NCBI GenBank assembly: GCA_052118065.1
Contig: JBQKHY010000005.1
Coordinates: forward strand, 1 to 64,000
Length of the DNA: 64,000 nt
Direction of reading: 5' to 3'
Source of the DNA: Ruminococcoides sp052118065
GTDB lineage: Bacteria; Bacillota; Clostridia; Oscillospirales; Acutalibacteraceae
A program made the translations under genes and the position numbers. The notes below the pieces were generated by a model. That model had not been told where the DNA came from and searched no databases. It saw nothing but the letters and a program-made list of their open reading frames with translations. Each line of letters begins with the position of its first letter. The stretch's first letter is position 1. Of the stretch, positions 52,479 through 60,169 are shown piece by piece.

Positions 52479-53705
52479 TTATAGTAATGATTTAATAAAC
52501 TGCTGAGCAGTTCTTGGAGAACGAGTTGCCCTCTGTGTAGCAAAGGATTCTGCCTGTAGGAATAACTGTTCCTGATCCATATCAATATGATGAGCCTTTG
52601 CAAGTTCTTCAACAATATGTAAAAATCTTCTCTTGTCAGGAACATAATAACCAACTGCAAGACCAAATCTATCTGATAGAGAAAGTGTTTCCTGCATATT
52701 ATCTCTACGGTTAACATCGTTACAATCTCTGTCTTCAAAGTTCTCCTTAACAAGGTGTCTTCTGTTACTAGTTGCATAAATAAGAGCATTCTTTGGAAGT
52801 GCTGCAACACCGCCCTCAAGAACAGCCTTTAGGCTTGTGTAACATTCATCTTGTCTTTGGAATGAAAGGTCATCAATAAAGATAATGAACTTCATTGGTA
52901 CTTGAGCAATTGCATCAATAAGTAGTGGGAATTCCATAAGCTTTTCCTTAGGAATTTCAACAATTCTTAAGCCATAGCGTCTAAATTCGTTTACAGTAGC
53001 TTTTACTGTTGTACTCTTACCTGTACCCATATCACCATAAAGTAAGCAGTTATTGGCGTTTCTGCCCTCAATAAAGGCTCTTGTGTTCTCAACAACAAGG
53101 TCTCTCTGATATTCATAATCAACAAGGTCAGAAATTCTTACCTTGTCATCATTAATAATAGGTTCGATGCCCTTATCTCTCCATACGAATGAACGGTATC
53201 GTGCAAACATACCACAACCCTTTTCTCTGTGGAACTTTGCAATCTTGTCTAGGTTATCGTTAAAGTCAACAAATTCTTCTGATGGAGTACCACAATGCCA
53301 CTTAGGAAGGCAATCAATAATATCATCAATTTCATCCCTATATTTATAGTCATTAATAACATCCTCAGGAGTAATCTGTGATGCAAAAAGAATTGCGTCA
53401 ATATCTCTGACTACTGCTTTCTTTTCATCCTCTGACATTTCACTAACCTTGTCGGCAGTTGCTGTTCTTGTAAAATAGTTTTCGTCAAACAAAGCAGCCT
53501 CTGTCATAGTGTAGCTTAATGAGTTAGATGCGTTTCTGTCACATAGTAATCTGTAGAAGTCACCGTAAGCATTTAGGAATGTTTCAGGTTCTTCATCAAC
53601 AGAAAGCAATAACTTATGAAAAGCACTTGGTACACTTCTTGTTAGCACACCTTTATAAATAGAAAGTGATGATAACATAAAAGCTGCTTTTTTTGTTTTT
53701 TTCAT
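52479..53705 (-). CDS. DUF815-type AAA ATPase
   Basis: 408 residues. An N-terminal helical region of about 200 residues is followed by the ATPase core. Walker A is LLYGDMGTGKSTTVKA (about 220), Walker B FIIFIDDLSF, and sensor ATSNRRHLVKENF. The C-terminal lid is helical. Length and motif spacing fit the DUF815 family, whose role is not established. First gene of a two-gene operon with the binding-protein fusion. AAGGAAG precedes the ATG. Confidence 0.88.
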   Translation of the reverse strand: MKKTKKAAFMLSSLSIYKGVLTRSVPSAFHKLLLSVDEEPETFLNAYGDFYRLLCDRNASNSLSYTMTEAALFDENYFTRTATADKVSEMSEDEKKAVVRDIDAILFASQITPEDVINDYKYRDEIDDIIDCLPKWHCGTPSEEFVDFNDNLDKIAKFHREKGCGMFARYRSFVWRDKGIEPIINDDKVRISDLVDYEYQRDLVVENTRAFIEGRNANNCLLYGDMGTGKSTTVKATVNEFRRYGLRIVEIPKEKLMEFPLLIDAIAQVPMKFIIFIDDLSFQRQDECYTSLKAVLEGGVAALPKNALIYATSNRRHLVKENFEDRDCNDVNRRDNMQETLSLSDRFGLAVGYYVPDKRRFLHIVEELAKAHHIDMDQEQLFLQAESFATQRATRSPRTAQQFIKSLL

Positions 53706-53737
53706 ACAAATCCCTTACTTCCTTTTAATATGATTAT

Positions 53738-53766
53738 ATTTTACTCCAATTATACCTTGTAGTCAA
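53738..53766 (-). promoter_or_regulatory. promoter of the AAA ATPase operon
   Basis: Minus strand TTGACT (53761-53766), 17 bp, TAAAAT (53738-53743). Confidence 0.65.
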
Positions 53767-53791
53767 TCGTCTAAAAATGGCTATTTAATGG

Positions 53792-53867
53792 GGTTTTCAA
53801 AGTTTTTCAAAAATTTTTTAATTTTTTTGAAAAAACCCTTGCATTTTTCAGAAAAGGGTGATATAAT
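53792..53867 (+). promoter_or_regulatory. 5S rRNA promoter with AT-rich inverted repeat upstream
   Basis: TTGCAT (53839-53844), 17 bp, TATAAT (53862-53867). Directly upstream an imperfect inverted repeat GGGGTTTTCAAA...TTTGAAAAAACCC (about 53792-53838) with A and T tracts may act as an UP-type element or a terminator. Between promoter and 5S gene lies a GTCGTT-GAGAGA-GACGAC hairpin. Confidence 0.7.
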
Positions 53868-53910
53868 TTATCTTGTCGTTGAGAGAGACGACAAAACAAA
53901 AAGAAAATAG

Positions 53911-54027
53911 TTGGTGTCGATGACGCTGAGGGTCCACCTGTTCCCATCCCGAACACAGAAGTTAAGCTCAGTAGTGCCGAAGATAGTTGGCTGGAAGCGG
54001 CCTGTGAAAATAGGAAGATGCCAACAT
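53911..54027 (+). rRNA. rrf: 5S ribosomal RNA, solitary copy
   Basis: About 117 bases with the 5S hallmarks. The terminal helix pairs TTGGTGTC with GATGCCAA. Loop A/helix II has GGTCCACCTGTTCCCATCCC, followed by GAACACAGAAGTTAAGCTC and GCCGAAGATAGTTGG. No 16S or 23S gene is adjacent on either side. The gene has its own promoter and terminator. Confidence 0.95.
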
Positions 54028-54034
54028 CAACAAG

Positions 54035-54061
54035 TGTCTATCCAATAGGGTAGGCATTTTT
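54035..54061 (+). terminator. 5S rRNA terminator
   Basis: A 9-bp stem TGTCTATCC/GGGTAGGCA (two G-U), loop AATA, T5. Confidence 0.8.
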
Positions 54062-54121
54062 CTTCTGTCAATTTTATTTATCCGATTATTATATCAATAA
54101 TTCTACTATTTGTCCAATAGT

Positions 54122-54145
54122 TTTTATTTATCTGTAACTTCTACT
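54122..54145 (+). repeat. left 24-bp direct repeat flanking the radical SAM gene
   Basis: An exact 24-base match to 55285-55308, same orientation; the core is ATTTATCTGTAACTTCTACT. Similarity stops sharply at both ends. Confidence 0.9.
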
Positions 54146-54237
54146 ACAAAATTTATTTCAAAAGAATTTATTGACAACAATGTATTCTTACATTATTATA
54201 AATATATTAGTATAATAAGAGAGTTGAGAAAATAATT

Positions 54238-55245
54238 ATGCCAAAATTCAAAAAGGAAAACCCAATAACAGAGGAAATGATTTACAAGGATCCTTTTAAC
54301 TACACATTAAAAGATATTTCACCAATTCTTGGAGAAAAAAAGGCAAATTCGTTTTACAAATCGATTTATCGTGCAAGAAATTTCAAACCTTATAAAACCA
54401 TTAAAATAGTTGATATTTTCAACGGTGGAGACACTAGAAAATATGCATTTAAATTAAATGATGGATATTGTATTGAAACTGTATGTATAAAAAGAAGGAC
54501 AGGAACAACTATATGTGTAAGTACTATGGTGGGATGCCCTGTGGGTTGTTATTTTTGCGAATCAGGTAGCAATGGATTTGTGAGAAATTTAACAGCATCT
54601 GAAATAGTTCAACAGGTGCTATTAGTAAAAGAACGAGTTAATAGAATAGTTTTTATGGGGATGGGAGAACCATTGTTGAATTATGATAACCTAATAAAAT
54701 CTATTCATATATTAAGGGATCGAAATGGATATAACTTTCCAACTGATGGTATCACCATTTCCACAGTAGGTCCCTTAGCTCAATTAAAAAAGCTTAGAGA
54801 AGAACACATAAAGATCCAATTCACTTTATCACTACATGCTACAAACCAAAATACTCGAGACAAAATCATTCCTCATATGAAGAATAATGACATTAACGAG
54901 GTTGTTGAAGCAGCATTGTCTTATTCGGAAAGACATAATAGAAAAATCACTATTGCGTATCTGTTAATTCCAGGAGTAAATGATAAACCGAATGATGTTA
55001 GACAACTTGCTAAATGGTTTAGAAATAAAAATGTCATGATTAATCTATTGCAGTACAATGATACTGAGTGTAGTAGAATCCAACGTCCAAACAAACAACA
55101 ATTGACTGTTTTCAAAAACAAATTACAAGAAAAAGGGTTGGATGTTACTATTAGAGAATCGCGTGGAAACAAAATAAATGCAGCTTGTGGGCAACTTGTT
55201 AGTTATCATAACAAGAAACGTTCTATGTCTGATAGAAATGAGTGA
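54238..55245 (+). CDS. Cfr/RlmN-family radical SAM methyltransferase
   Basis: 335 residues. The radical SAM cluster motif is C100-PVG-C104-YF-C107. GMGEPLLNYDN binds SAM. NAACGQL at the C-terminus supplies the methyl-carrying cysteine, so both catalytic cysteines of the RlmN/Cfr mechanism can be present. The N-terminus has the helical accessory domain. Members methylate adenine 2503 of 23S rRNA at C2 (RlmN) or C8 (Cfr, giving multi-drug ribosomal resistance). The position modified cannot be read here. Codon use differs from the neighbours (more GGA, ATA, AGA), and 24-bp direct repeats flank it, so transfer is likely. The ribosome binding site is weak. Confidence 0.82.
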   Translation: MPKFKKENPITEEMIYKDPFNYTLKDISPILGEKKANSFYKSIYRARNFKPYKTIKIVDIFNGGDTRKYAFKLNDGYCIETVCIKRRTGTTICVSTMVGCPVGCYFCESGSNGFVRNLTASEIVQQVLLVKERVNRIVFMGMGEPLLNYDNLIKSIHILRDRNGYNFPTDGITISTVGPLAQLKKLREEHIKIQFTLSLHATNQNTRDKIIPHMKNNDINEVVEAALSYSERHNRKITIAYLLIPGVNDKPNDVRQLAKWFRNKNVMINLLQYNDTECSRIQRPNKQQLTVFKNKLQEKGLDVTIRESRGNKINAACGQLVSYHNKKRSMSDRNE

Positions 55246-55284
55246 TAAAAATCAAGTTAAATCTGAAAGATGCCGAAAGGAATG

Positions 55285-55308
55285 TTTTATTTATCTGTAA
55301 CTTCTACT
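55285..55308 (+). repeat. right 24-bp direct repeat flanking the radical SAM gene
   Basis: Exact copy of 54122-54145. The repeats bracket 1.16 kb holding a single gene. Confidence 0.9.
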
Positions 55309-55349
55309 TTATTATTTTAATTATTTTCACCATACAAAAGGATATAACA

Positions 55350-55379
55350 AAACCCCACTTTTAAGTGGGGTTTATTTTT
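55350..55379. terminator. bidirectional terminator
   Basis: A perfect 11-bp stem AAACCCCACTT/AAGTGGGGTTT with T-rich ends on both strands, between the radical SAM gene and the convergent secreted protein. Confidence 0.9.
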
Positions 55380-57188
55380 TTACTTTACATTAACTTTTAA
55401 TGTTAGTGTTTTTACATTATTTACTTTTACCTTTAGAGTGGCTTTGCCCTTTTTAAGACCTTCAACTCTAAATTCGGTAGCATCTTTCATTTTGTAAAGC
55501 CAAACTTCAACATTTTTGTTTCTGCCGGATATACCAAATTCAATGCCCTTAGCTTTACCGTAAATCTTAATTTTAGCACTTTGACCTACCTTTAGGTTTA
55601 CAGTAGATTTTGAAAGTTTAGGTGCAGTAGTAACATTTACTTTGCAGTTTAACTTGTTACCATCTTTAAGAGTTACAATTACTGTTGTTTTGCCTTTATT
55701 TAATGCAGTAACAACACCCTTACTGTTAACCTTAGCTACCTTATTATTAGTTACCTTATAGCTTTTAACCTTACCGTTAAGTACCTTAATAGTCTTTGTA
55801 GCACCTGACTTTAGGCTAACATTAGTTGCAGAAAGTTTTTCTTGTGCTATCTTAACGACAGTAAAGTTGTAATGTAGGTTAGTTTTATTAATTAATGAAT
55901 ATACTGCATCCATATTAATATTTAGCTTATCATAAGCGTCTTTTAATGTATAAGCTTTACCATTACCAACAACATATAAACCTAAATCATATGGTGTATG
56001 TTGCTGATAACAATTAAACATATAATTACCCATTCTTATATTCTTATTTGAGAAATTATAATAATCTGAAATTTTATAATACAAATCGTATTTACCAACC
56101 TTGCCTAAGTTAGCAACTGATAAAATCCAATTTGGACATAGTTTATCAATTTCTTTTGGTGTATCTATTTTAACACTTTTTGCTTCTGCCTTAATAACTA
56201 ATGGACCTTGTACATACTCTACAAAAATTTCATATGTACCATTTTTCTTTGTAATCTTACCAACATCTTTACCATGAATTTTTGCACTGATATTTGTAAT
56301 AACATAACCAGTCTTTGGAGTAATAACAGTTCTATAATTCATCCAAGCATCATCAGTTGTATTAGATGAAGTAACATTAGTTAAGTCATACTTAACTTCA
56401 CAACCTACACGAGCAGTTGAAAATTCTGTAACTTTTTCTCTTGTTGCACTGGCAAAAATATTAATGTCACCATCTACATTATCAAGGTCAACAGTATAAG
56501 AACCATCTAAGTTCTTAGTAACTTCTCTTTTCTTATTATTTACAGTAACTACAACATAGTCAATTTCATAAGGTGAGTTTGGTTTAATAACTGTATTATA
56601 ATGGTTGCCTACTGTTGTTTCATTATTAGAAGAAGTTGCACCCTTTAAATAGTAATATACATTATGATTTTCTGATGGTTGTGTTGTAACATCCGGAATT
56701 GATTTTCCGACAGTAAAGTTGTAATGAATTTCATTACTCTTGATTAGTGAATACACAGTATCCATATCAATTTTTAATTCATTGTATGCATCAATTAAAG
56801 TATAAGCTTTGCCATTACCAACAACATATAGACCTAAATCATATGGTTTTTGCTGAGCAAAACAATTAAATATATATTCACCGATTGTAACATTATAATC
56901 TAAGAATTGATAATAGTGTGTTACATTGTAGTACAAACTATATTCTCCGACTTCACCTAGCTTAGTTACAGTAAAGTTAGTGTTTGGATACAATTCTTGT
57001 AATTCCTTTGGTGTATCAACCTTAGTAGGTTCTGTGTTGACAACTACCATTGTGTTATTCATTGTTTGATTAGCATTTTGTGATTTATCACTGTTTGATG
57101 GTGTACTGTTATCCACTGCAAAAACAGTTGAAAAAGAAATCATCAAAAGTGCTAAACACAGTGAAGTAATTGATAATAATTTTTTCAT
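55380..57188 (-). CDS. secreted protein with duplicated ~110-residue domain and Big_2 repeats
   Basis: 602 residues. The signal peptide ends near VFA-VD (about 24). A domain at about 57-165 is repeated at about 343-450: TPKELQELYPN/TPKEIDKLCPN, VGEYSLYY/VGKYDLYY, and PYDLGLYVVGNGKAYTL in both. I do not recognise this domain. Between the copies are two beta-rich units (about 185-335). At the C-terminus are two Ig-like Big_2 units (VTNNKVAKVNSKGVVTALNK). No enzyme motif or sortase signal is present. AGGAGG precedes the ATG. Likely a cell-surface or matrix protein. Confidence 0.7.
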   Translation of the reverse strand: MKKLLSITSLCLALLMISFSTVFAVDNSTPSNSDKSQNANQTMNNTMVVVNTEPTKVDTPKELQELYPNTNFTVTKLGEVGEYSLYYNVTHYYQFLDYNVTIGEYIFNCFAQQKPYDLGLYVVGNGKAYTLIDAYNELKIDMDTVYSLIKSNEIHYNFTVGKSIPDVTTQPSENHNVYYYLKGATSSNNETTVGNHYNTVIKPNSPYEIDYVVVTVNNKKREVTKNLDGSYTVDLDNVDGDINIFASATREKVTEFSTARVGCEVKYDLTNVTSSNTTDDAWMNYRTVITPKTGYVITNISAKIHGKDVGKITKKNGTYEIFVEYVQGPLVIKAEAKSVKIDTPKEIDKLCPNWILSVANLGKVGKYDLYYKISDYYNFSNKNIRMGNYMFNCYQQHTPYDLGLYVVGNGKAYTLKDAYDKLNINMDAVYSLINKTNLHYNFTVVKIAQEKLSATNVSLKSGATKTIKVLNGKVKSYKVTNNKVAKVNSKGVVTALNKGKTTVIVTLKDGNKLNCKVNVTTAPKLSKSTVNLKVGQSAKIKIYGKAKGIEFGISGRNKNVEVWLYKMKDATEFRVEGLKKGKATLKVKVNNVKTLTLKVNVK

Positions 57189-57386
57189 AGTTCTACCTCC
57201 TATATTTTAGTCCCTAAAACAGGTAACACATTTACAGATATATTATACACTATCTCAATTCTAAAATATAGGGTAAAATTAACTAAAATTTGGTACTTTT
57301 TTTGTTAGACCCCCTAATTTTTCTGAACACTTTTATACAATATGCTTAATTACAATAAACAAATTTGCACAATATAGCCTACAAAA

Positions 57387-57412
57387 AACACCTAGCAAAA
57401 TTGCTAGGTGTT
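57387..57412 (-). terminator. terminator of the L,D-transpeptidase gene
   Basis: A perfect 10-bp stem AACACCTAGC/GCTAGGTGTT with a T-rich tail on the minus strand. Confidence 0.88.
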
Positions 57413-57445
57413 TAGTTTGATATTAACTATCTTTTTAATATTAAC

Positions 57446-58684
57446 TTACTTTACTGTTACCACTCTATACTGAGTTGTACTTCTGCCCATATCATCGGAA
57501 ACAGTATAAATAATTAGGTAATCCCCTGCTTTATCCGTATTGACTTTACCGTCAACCTTAATATTACTTTTATCAATACTGCTACCACTTGTATCTTTAG
57601 CAAAAACATTCTTCATTGAGTCAAAGTATTCACCAAGCTCAACAGTAACATTATCAGCACCTGTAAATGTTGGTGCTTTACTGTAATAAGGATTTTCCTT
57701 ATCATTATCGGTAGGGTCCCAATAAACTGTTTTGTTTTCGTTAATCTTCATTGACTTAGGTGTTCCTAATGGACCATCCTTGTCACTTTCATAAACTCTG
57801 ACAGTTGTACCAAAGTCACAATTCTCATAAATCCACTTAGCATCGGCTACTGCAAGACGAACACAACCCATAGAAATACTTGTACCAAGACCGTTATAGT
57901 CCTGAACTTCTACAGTTTCAGGTTGATTCATCTTTTCATATGGAACTGAATGGAACAGAATATCGTTATTAAAACCTGTTACATACTGACCGTAAACATC
58001 ACCGAAAAGTGGATGCCATCTGTTCTTTACAAAAATAGAGAATGTACCCTTTGGTGTATTATCACCATCACCACAAGAACAAATCATTGCCCTTACAGGA
58101 ACTGTGTATTTACCGTCTTTATCGTAAGTATAGACAGTAACACAGTTTTTCTTTCTATTTACATCAATATAATATAGATTTCTGCCACTACCATCATTTT
58201 TATTTTCCTTTAAAGTTACTTCATTAGCAGTAAAAGCTGTGGAATAGCCCTTAGGAACTTCTGTAGGGTTGCTTGTAACCTGAACATCACAGGTTGAACT
58301 GTAATATCCGGCAGTTGCAGTAATCTTTACCTTGCCCTTTTTCAGACCGATTACTGTACCGTCTTGGTCAACAAAAGCTGTATTCTTATCGCTACTTGTC
58401 CATTTAATAGCCTTTGAGGCATTTTCATCATTGGACTTTATCTTAATTGTTTTTCGTTCATTAGATTTTACCTTGATAGACTTTGTTTCTATGCTAAAGA
58501 CACAAGTACCATAATCCTGATTAGCAGTCTGTACTACATCAGCTTGGTTTCTGCCAAACCACTGGTCTCCATAGAACACATACAAAGCTCCACCAACAGA
58601 TAGAGAAATCAGAAGAACAAAGAACACAACAAGAACGATAACTCCACCGTATCTGCCAAAACTATTCTTTACATATTTCTTCAT
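57446..58684 (-). CDS. L,D-transpeptidase (YkuD) with Big_2 domain
   Basis: 412 residues. One N-terminal membrane anchor (about 14-36) leads to an Ig-like Big_2 domain (about 60-135: AIKWTSSDKNTAFVDQDGTV). The YkuD catalytic domain (about 165-295) has FHSVPYEKMN and SMGCVRLAVADAKWIY with the nucleophile Cys at about 271. A C-terminal beta domain of DUF5011 type follows (about 335-412). It makes 3-3 crosslinks in peptidoglycan or attaches proteins to it, at the outer face of the membrane. AAAGGAG precedes the ATG. Confidence 0.9.
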   Translation of the reverse strand: MKKYVKNSFGRYGGVIVLVVFFVLLISLSVGGALYVFYGDQWFGRNQADVVQTANQDYGTCVFSIETKSIKVKSNERKTIKIKSNDENASKAIKWTSSDKNTAFVDQDGTVIGLKKGKVKITATAGYYSSTCDVQVTSNPTEVPKGYSTAFTANEVTLKENKNDGSGRNLYYIDVNRKKNCVTVYTYDKDGKYTVPVRAMICSCGDGDNTPKGTFSIFVKNRWHPLFGDVYGQYVTGFNNDILFHSVPYEKMNQPETVEVQDYNGLGTSISMGCVRLAVADAKWIYENCDFGTTVRVYESDKDGPLGTPKSMKINENKTVYWDPTDNDKENPYYSKAPTFTGADNVTVELGEYFDSMKNVFAKDTSGSSIDKSNIKVDGKVNTDKAGDYLIIYTVSDDMGRSTTQYRVVTVK

Positions 58685-58712
58685 AAAACTCTCCTTTATA
58701 CTTATATCTATT

Positions 58713-58741
58713 ATAATACAATAAAGTTACGGTTTTGTAAA
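58713..58741 (-). promoter_or_regulatory. promoter of the L,D-transpeptidase gene
   Basis: Minus strand TTTACA (58736-58741), 17 bp, TATTAT (58713-58718). Confidence 0.65.
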
Positions 58742-58755
58742 CCAATTTTAGTATT

Positions 58756-58783
58756 TTGTAATTATTTCATTTTGTGATATAAT
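58756..58783 (+). promoter_or_regulatory. promoter of the DUF5662-HD operon
   Basis: TTGTAA (58756-58761), 16 bp, TATAAT (58778-58783), divergent from the transpeptidase promoter. Confidence 0.65.
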
Positions 58784-58814
58784 AAAGTCATAACAATGGG
58801 AAGGAAATGAAACA

Positions 58815-59348
58815 ATGGCACATCCACTAGGACATTTTAAGACAATAACAAAGCACAGACACAAGGTAATAAGAAATTGTTTTAAGGCAGGAATCTTTTG
58901 GCAAGGGCTAAGGCATGACCTATCAAAGTACAGTCCAACAGAGTTTATTCCCGGTGCAAAATTTTACTTAGGCACTAGAAGTCCTAACGAAAAAGAAAGG
59001 GAAGTTTATGGCTACTCAATGGCTTGGATGCACCATAAAGGCAGAAACAAGCATCATTATGAATATTGGACAGATATAAACTTAAAAACAAAAAAGGTTG
59101 AACCGGTAGAAATGCCAAAGAGATATTTAGCAGAAATGTTTTGTGACAGAGTGGCAGCCAGTAAAACATATAACGGCAAAAACTATACAAACCATCACCC
59201 ACTGGATTATTTCTTAAAAGGTCAAGCTAGGTATCATATGCACCCTCAGACTGCAAAGGATTTGGAAATAATGCTGAGACTACTTGCCGATAAAGGTGAG
59301 GATGAGGCTTTTGCCTATGTAAAAAGGATGGTTAAAAATGATAAATAA
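58815..59348 (+). CDS. DUF5662-family protein
   Basis: 177 residues, rich in His. KTITKHRHKVIRNCFKAGIF, then LRHDLSKYSPTEF, an AWMHHKGRNKHHYEYW block and MFCDRVAASKTY. The pattern of paired histidines and HD/D residues suggests a metal-bound helical phosphohydrolase-like fold. Function is not established. It overlaps the following HD-domain gene by 11 bases, so the two are likely coupled. Confidence 0.75.
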   Translation: MAHPLGHFKTITKHRHKVIRNCFKAGIFWQGLRHDLSKYSPTEFIPGAKFYLGTRSPNEKEREVYGYSMAWMHHKGRNKHHYEYWTDINLKTKKVEPVEMPKRYLAEMFCDRVAASKTYNGKNYTNHHPLDYFLKGQARYHMHPQTAKDLEIMLRLLADKGEDEAFAYVKRMVKNDK

Positions 59349-59820
59349 ACTTTTCTTAGAAATGACAAGTTACTTTAAAAGTGACCAAAAGCGAATTAAC
59401 CACTTTATCAAGGTTCATTCGTTTGCAAAATTAATTGGGGAAGAAGAAAACCTAGACAAAGGAACTATGTTTATTCTTGAAACTTCAGCACTAACCCACG
59501 ATATTGGCATTAAGAAAGGTGAGAAACTTTATTCCAGAAATGATGGTAAAATTCAAGAAAAGTTAGGTCCTGATGAAGCAGAAAAAATATTAAGAAAACT
59601 TAACTTTACAGACAATGTAATTGATAGGGTAAAGTTCCTTATTGCTCATCATCATACATACAGTAACATTGATAGTATGGACTATCAAATACTGGTTGAG
59701 TCAGATTTTTTGGTAAATATTTGTGAGGATAATTTAAGCAAAGACTCAGCAATGAAAATTAAGGAAAAAATCTTTAAAACCCAAACCGGTAAAAAGCTAC
59801 TTGAAAACTTATTTATATAG
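59338..59820 (+). CDS. HD-domain phosphohydrolase
   Basis: 160 residues. His at about 22-27 (INHFIKVHSFAK), the HD pair in SALTHDIGIKKGE (about 54) and a downstream LIAHHHTY and VESDFLVNI Asp complete an H..HD..D metal site. YfbR/YedJ-like small HD proteins hydrolyse nucleotides or other phosphate esters; the substrate is unknown. Partner of the DUF5662 gene, with a terminator directly after the stop codon. Confidence 0.82.
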   Translation: MINKLFLEMTSYFKSDQKRINHFIKVHSFAKLIGEEENLDKGTMFILETSALTHDIGIKKGEKLYSRNDGKIQEKLGPDEAEKILRKLNFTDNVIDRVKFLIAHHHTYSNIDSMDYQILVESDFLVNICEDNLSKDSAMKIKEKIFKTQTGKKLLENLFI

Positions 59821-59858
59821 GAAAATCACCTACCCGAAAGGATAGGTGATTTTCTTTT
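59821..59858 (+). terminator. terminator of the DUF5662-HD operon
   Basis: A perfect 12-bp stem GAAAATCACCTA/TAGGTGATTTTC with a short T-rich tail. Confidence 0.85.
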
Positions 59859-59907
59859 GAAAGGTTCAAATATTTATGTGTAAATAAAATTAACACCAAT
59901 GTAAAAA

Positions 59908-60054
59908 CTACTTTTCATCATATATAACTTTCACCTTGCCATAAGGTGTATTCATTACATATTTTCTTCTGTATTTTGGTTTTGCCTTTATCATCTTGTA
60001 TATTGCTCTACCTGCATATCCGAAAAATATAAATAAACATAAATTTAAAATCAT
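59908..60054 (-). CDS. small single-span membrane protein, unknown
   Basis: 48 residues from the ATG at 60054, behind AGGAGG 6 bases away; the open frame runs back to 60117 without support. One membrane segment (ILNLCLFIFFGYAGRAIY) precedes a basic tail (KAKPKYRRKYVMNTPYGKVK). I do not recognise the family. The palindrome GTCCCA-N4-TGGGAC in front of it is repeated ahead of the Nif11-like gene, which suggests shared control. Confidence 0.65.
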   Translation of the reverse strand: MILNLCLFIFFGYAGRAIYKMIKAKPKYRRKYVMNTPYGKVKVIYDEK

Positions 60055-60103
60055 TATAATCCTCCTAAAACTGTACCTCTTTAAGACAACTATATAATAA
60101 CAT

Positions 60104-60136
60104 ATTAACTGTCCCAAAAATGGGACTTATCTTTTA
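60104..60136 (-). promoter_or_regulatory. palindromic regulatory repeat, copy 1
   Basis: 33 bases identical to 62418-62450, centred on GTCCCA-AAAA-TGGGAC (60111-60126). It lies between the WYL regulator gene and the small membrane protein gene. Likely an operator or an RNA hairpin. Confidence 0.7.
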
Positions 60137-60169
60137 TTTTGGAGAATTTTTTGAAAAAATTTTGAAAAT

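Noticed and set aside
52391..52819. 142-residue open frame on the minus strand
   Set aside because: Another frame of the AAA ATPase and binding-protein genes, whose own frames show clear families.
54238..55245. RiPP maturase partner for the Nif11-like peptide
   Set aside because: The radical SAM protein has the RlmN/Cfr-specific GMGEP and NAACGQL motifs and no SPASM domain, and it lies 7 kb away.
60104..60136. Intrinsic terminator of the WYL gene
   Set aside because: The GTCCCA/TGGGAC stem is short and lacks a T tract on the minus strand; the identical copy in a 5' leader argues for a regulatory role.
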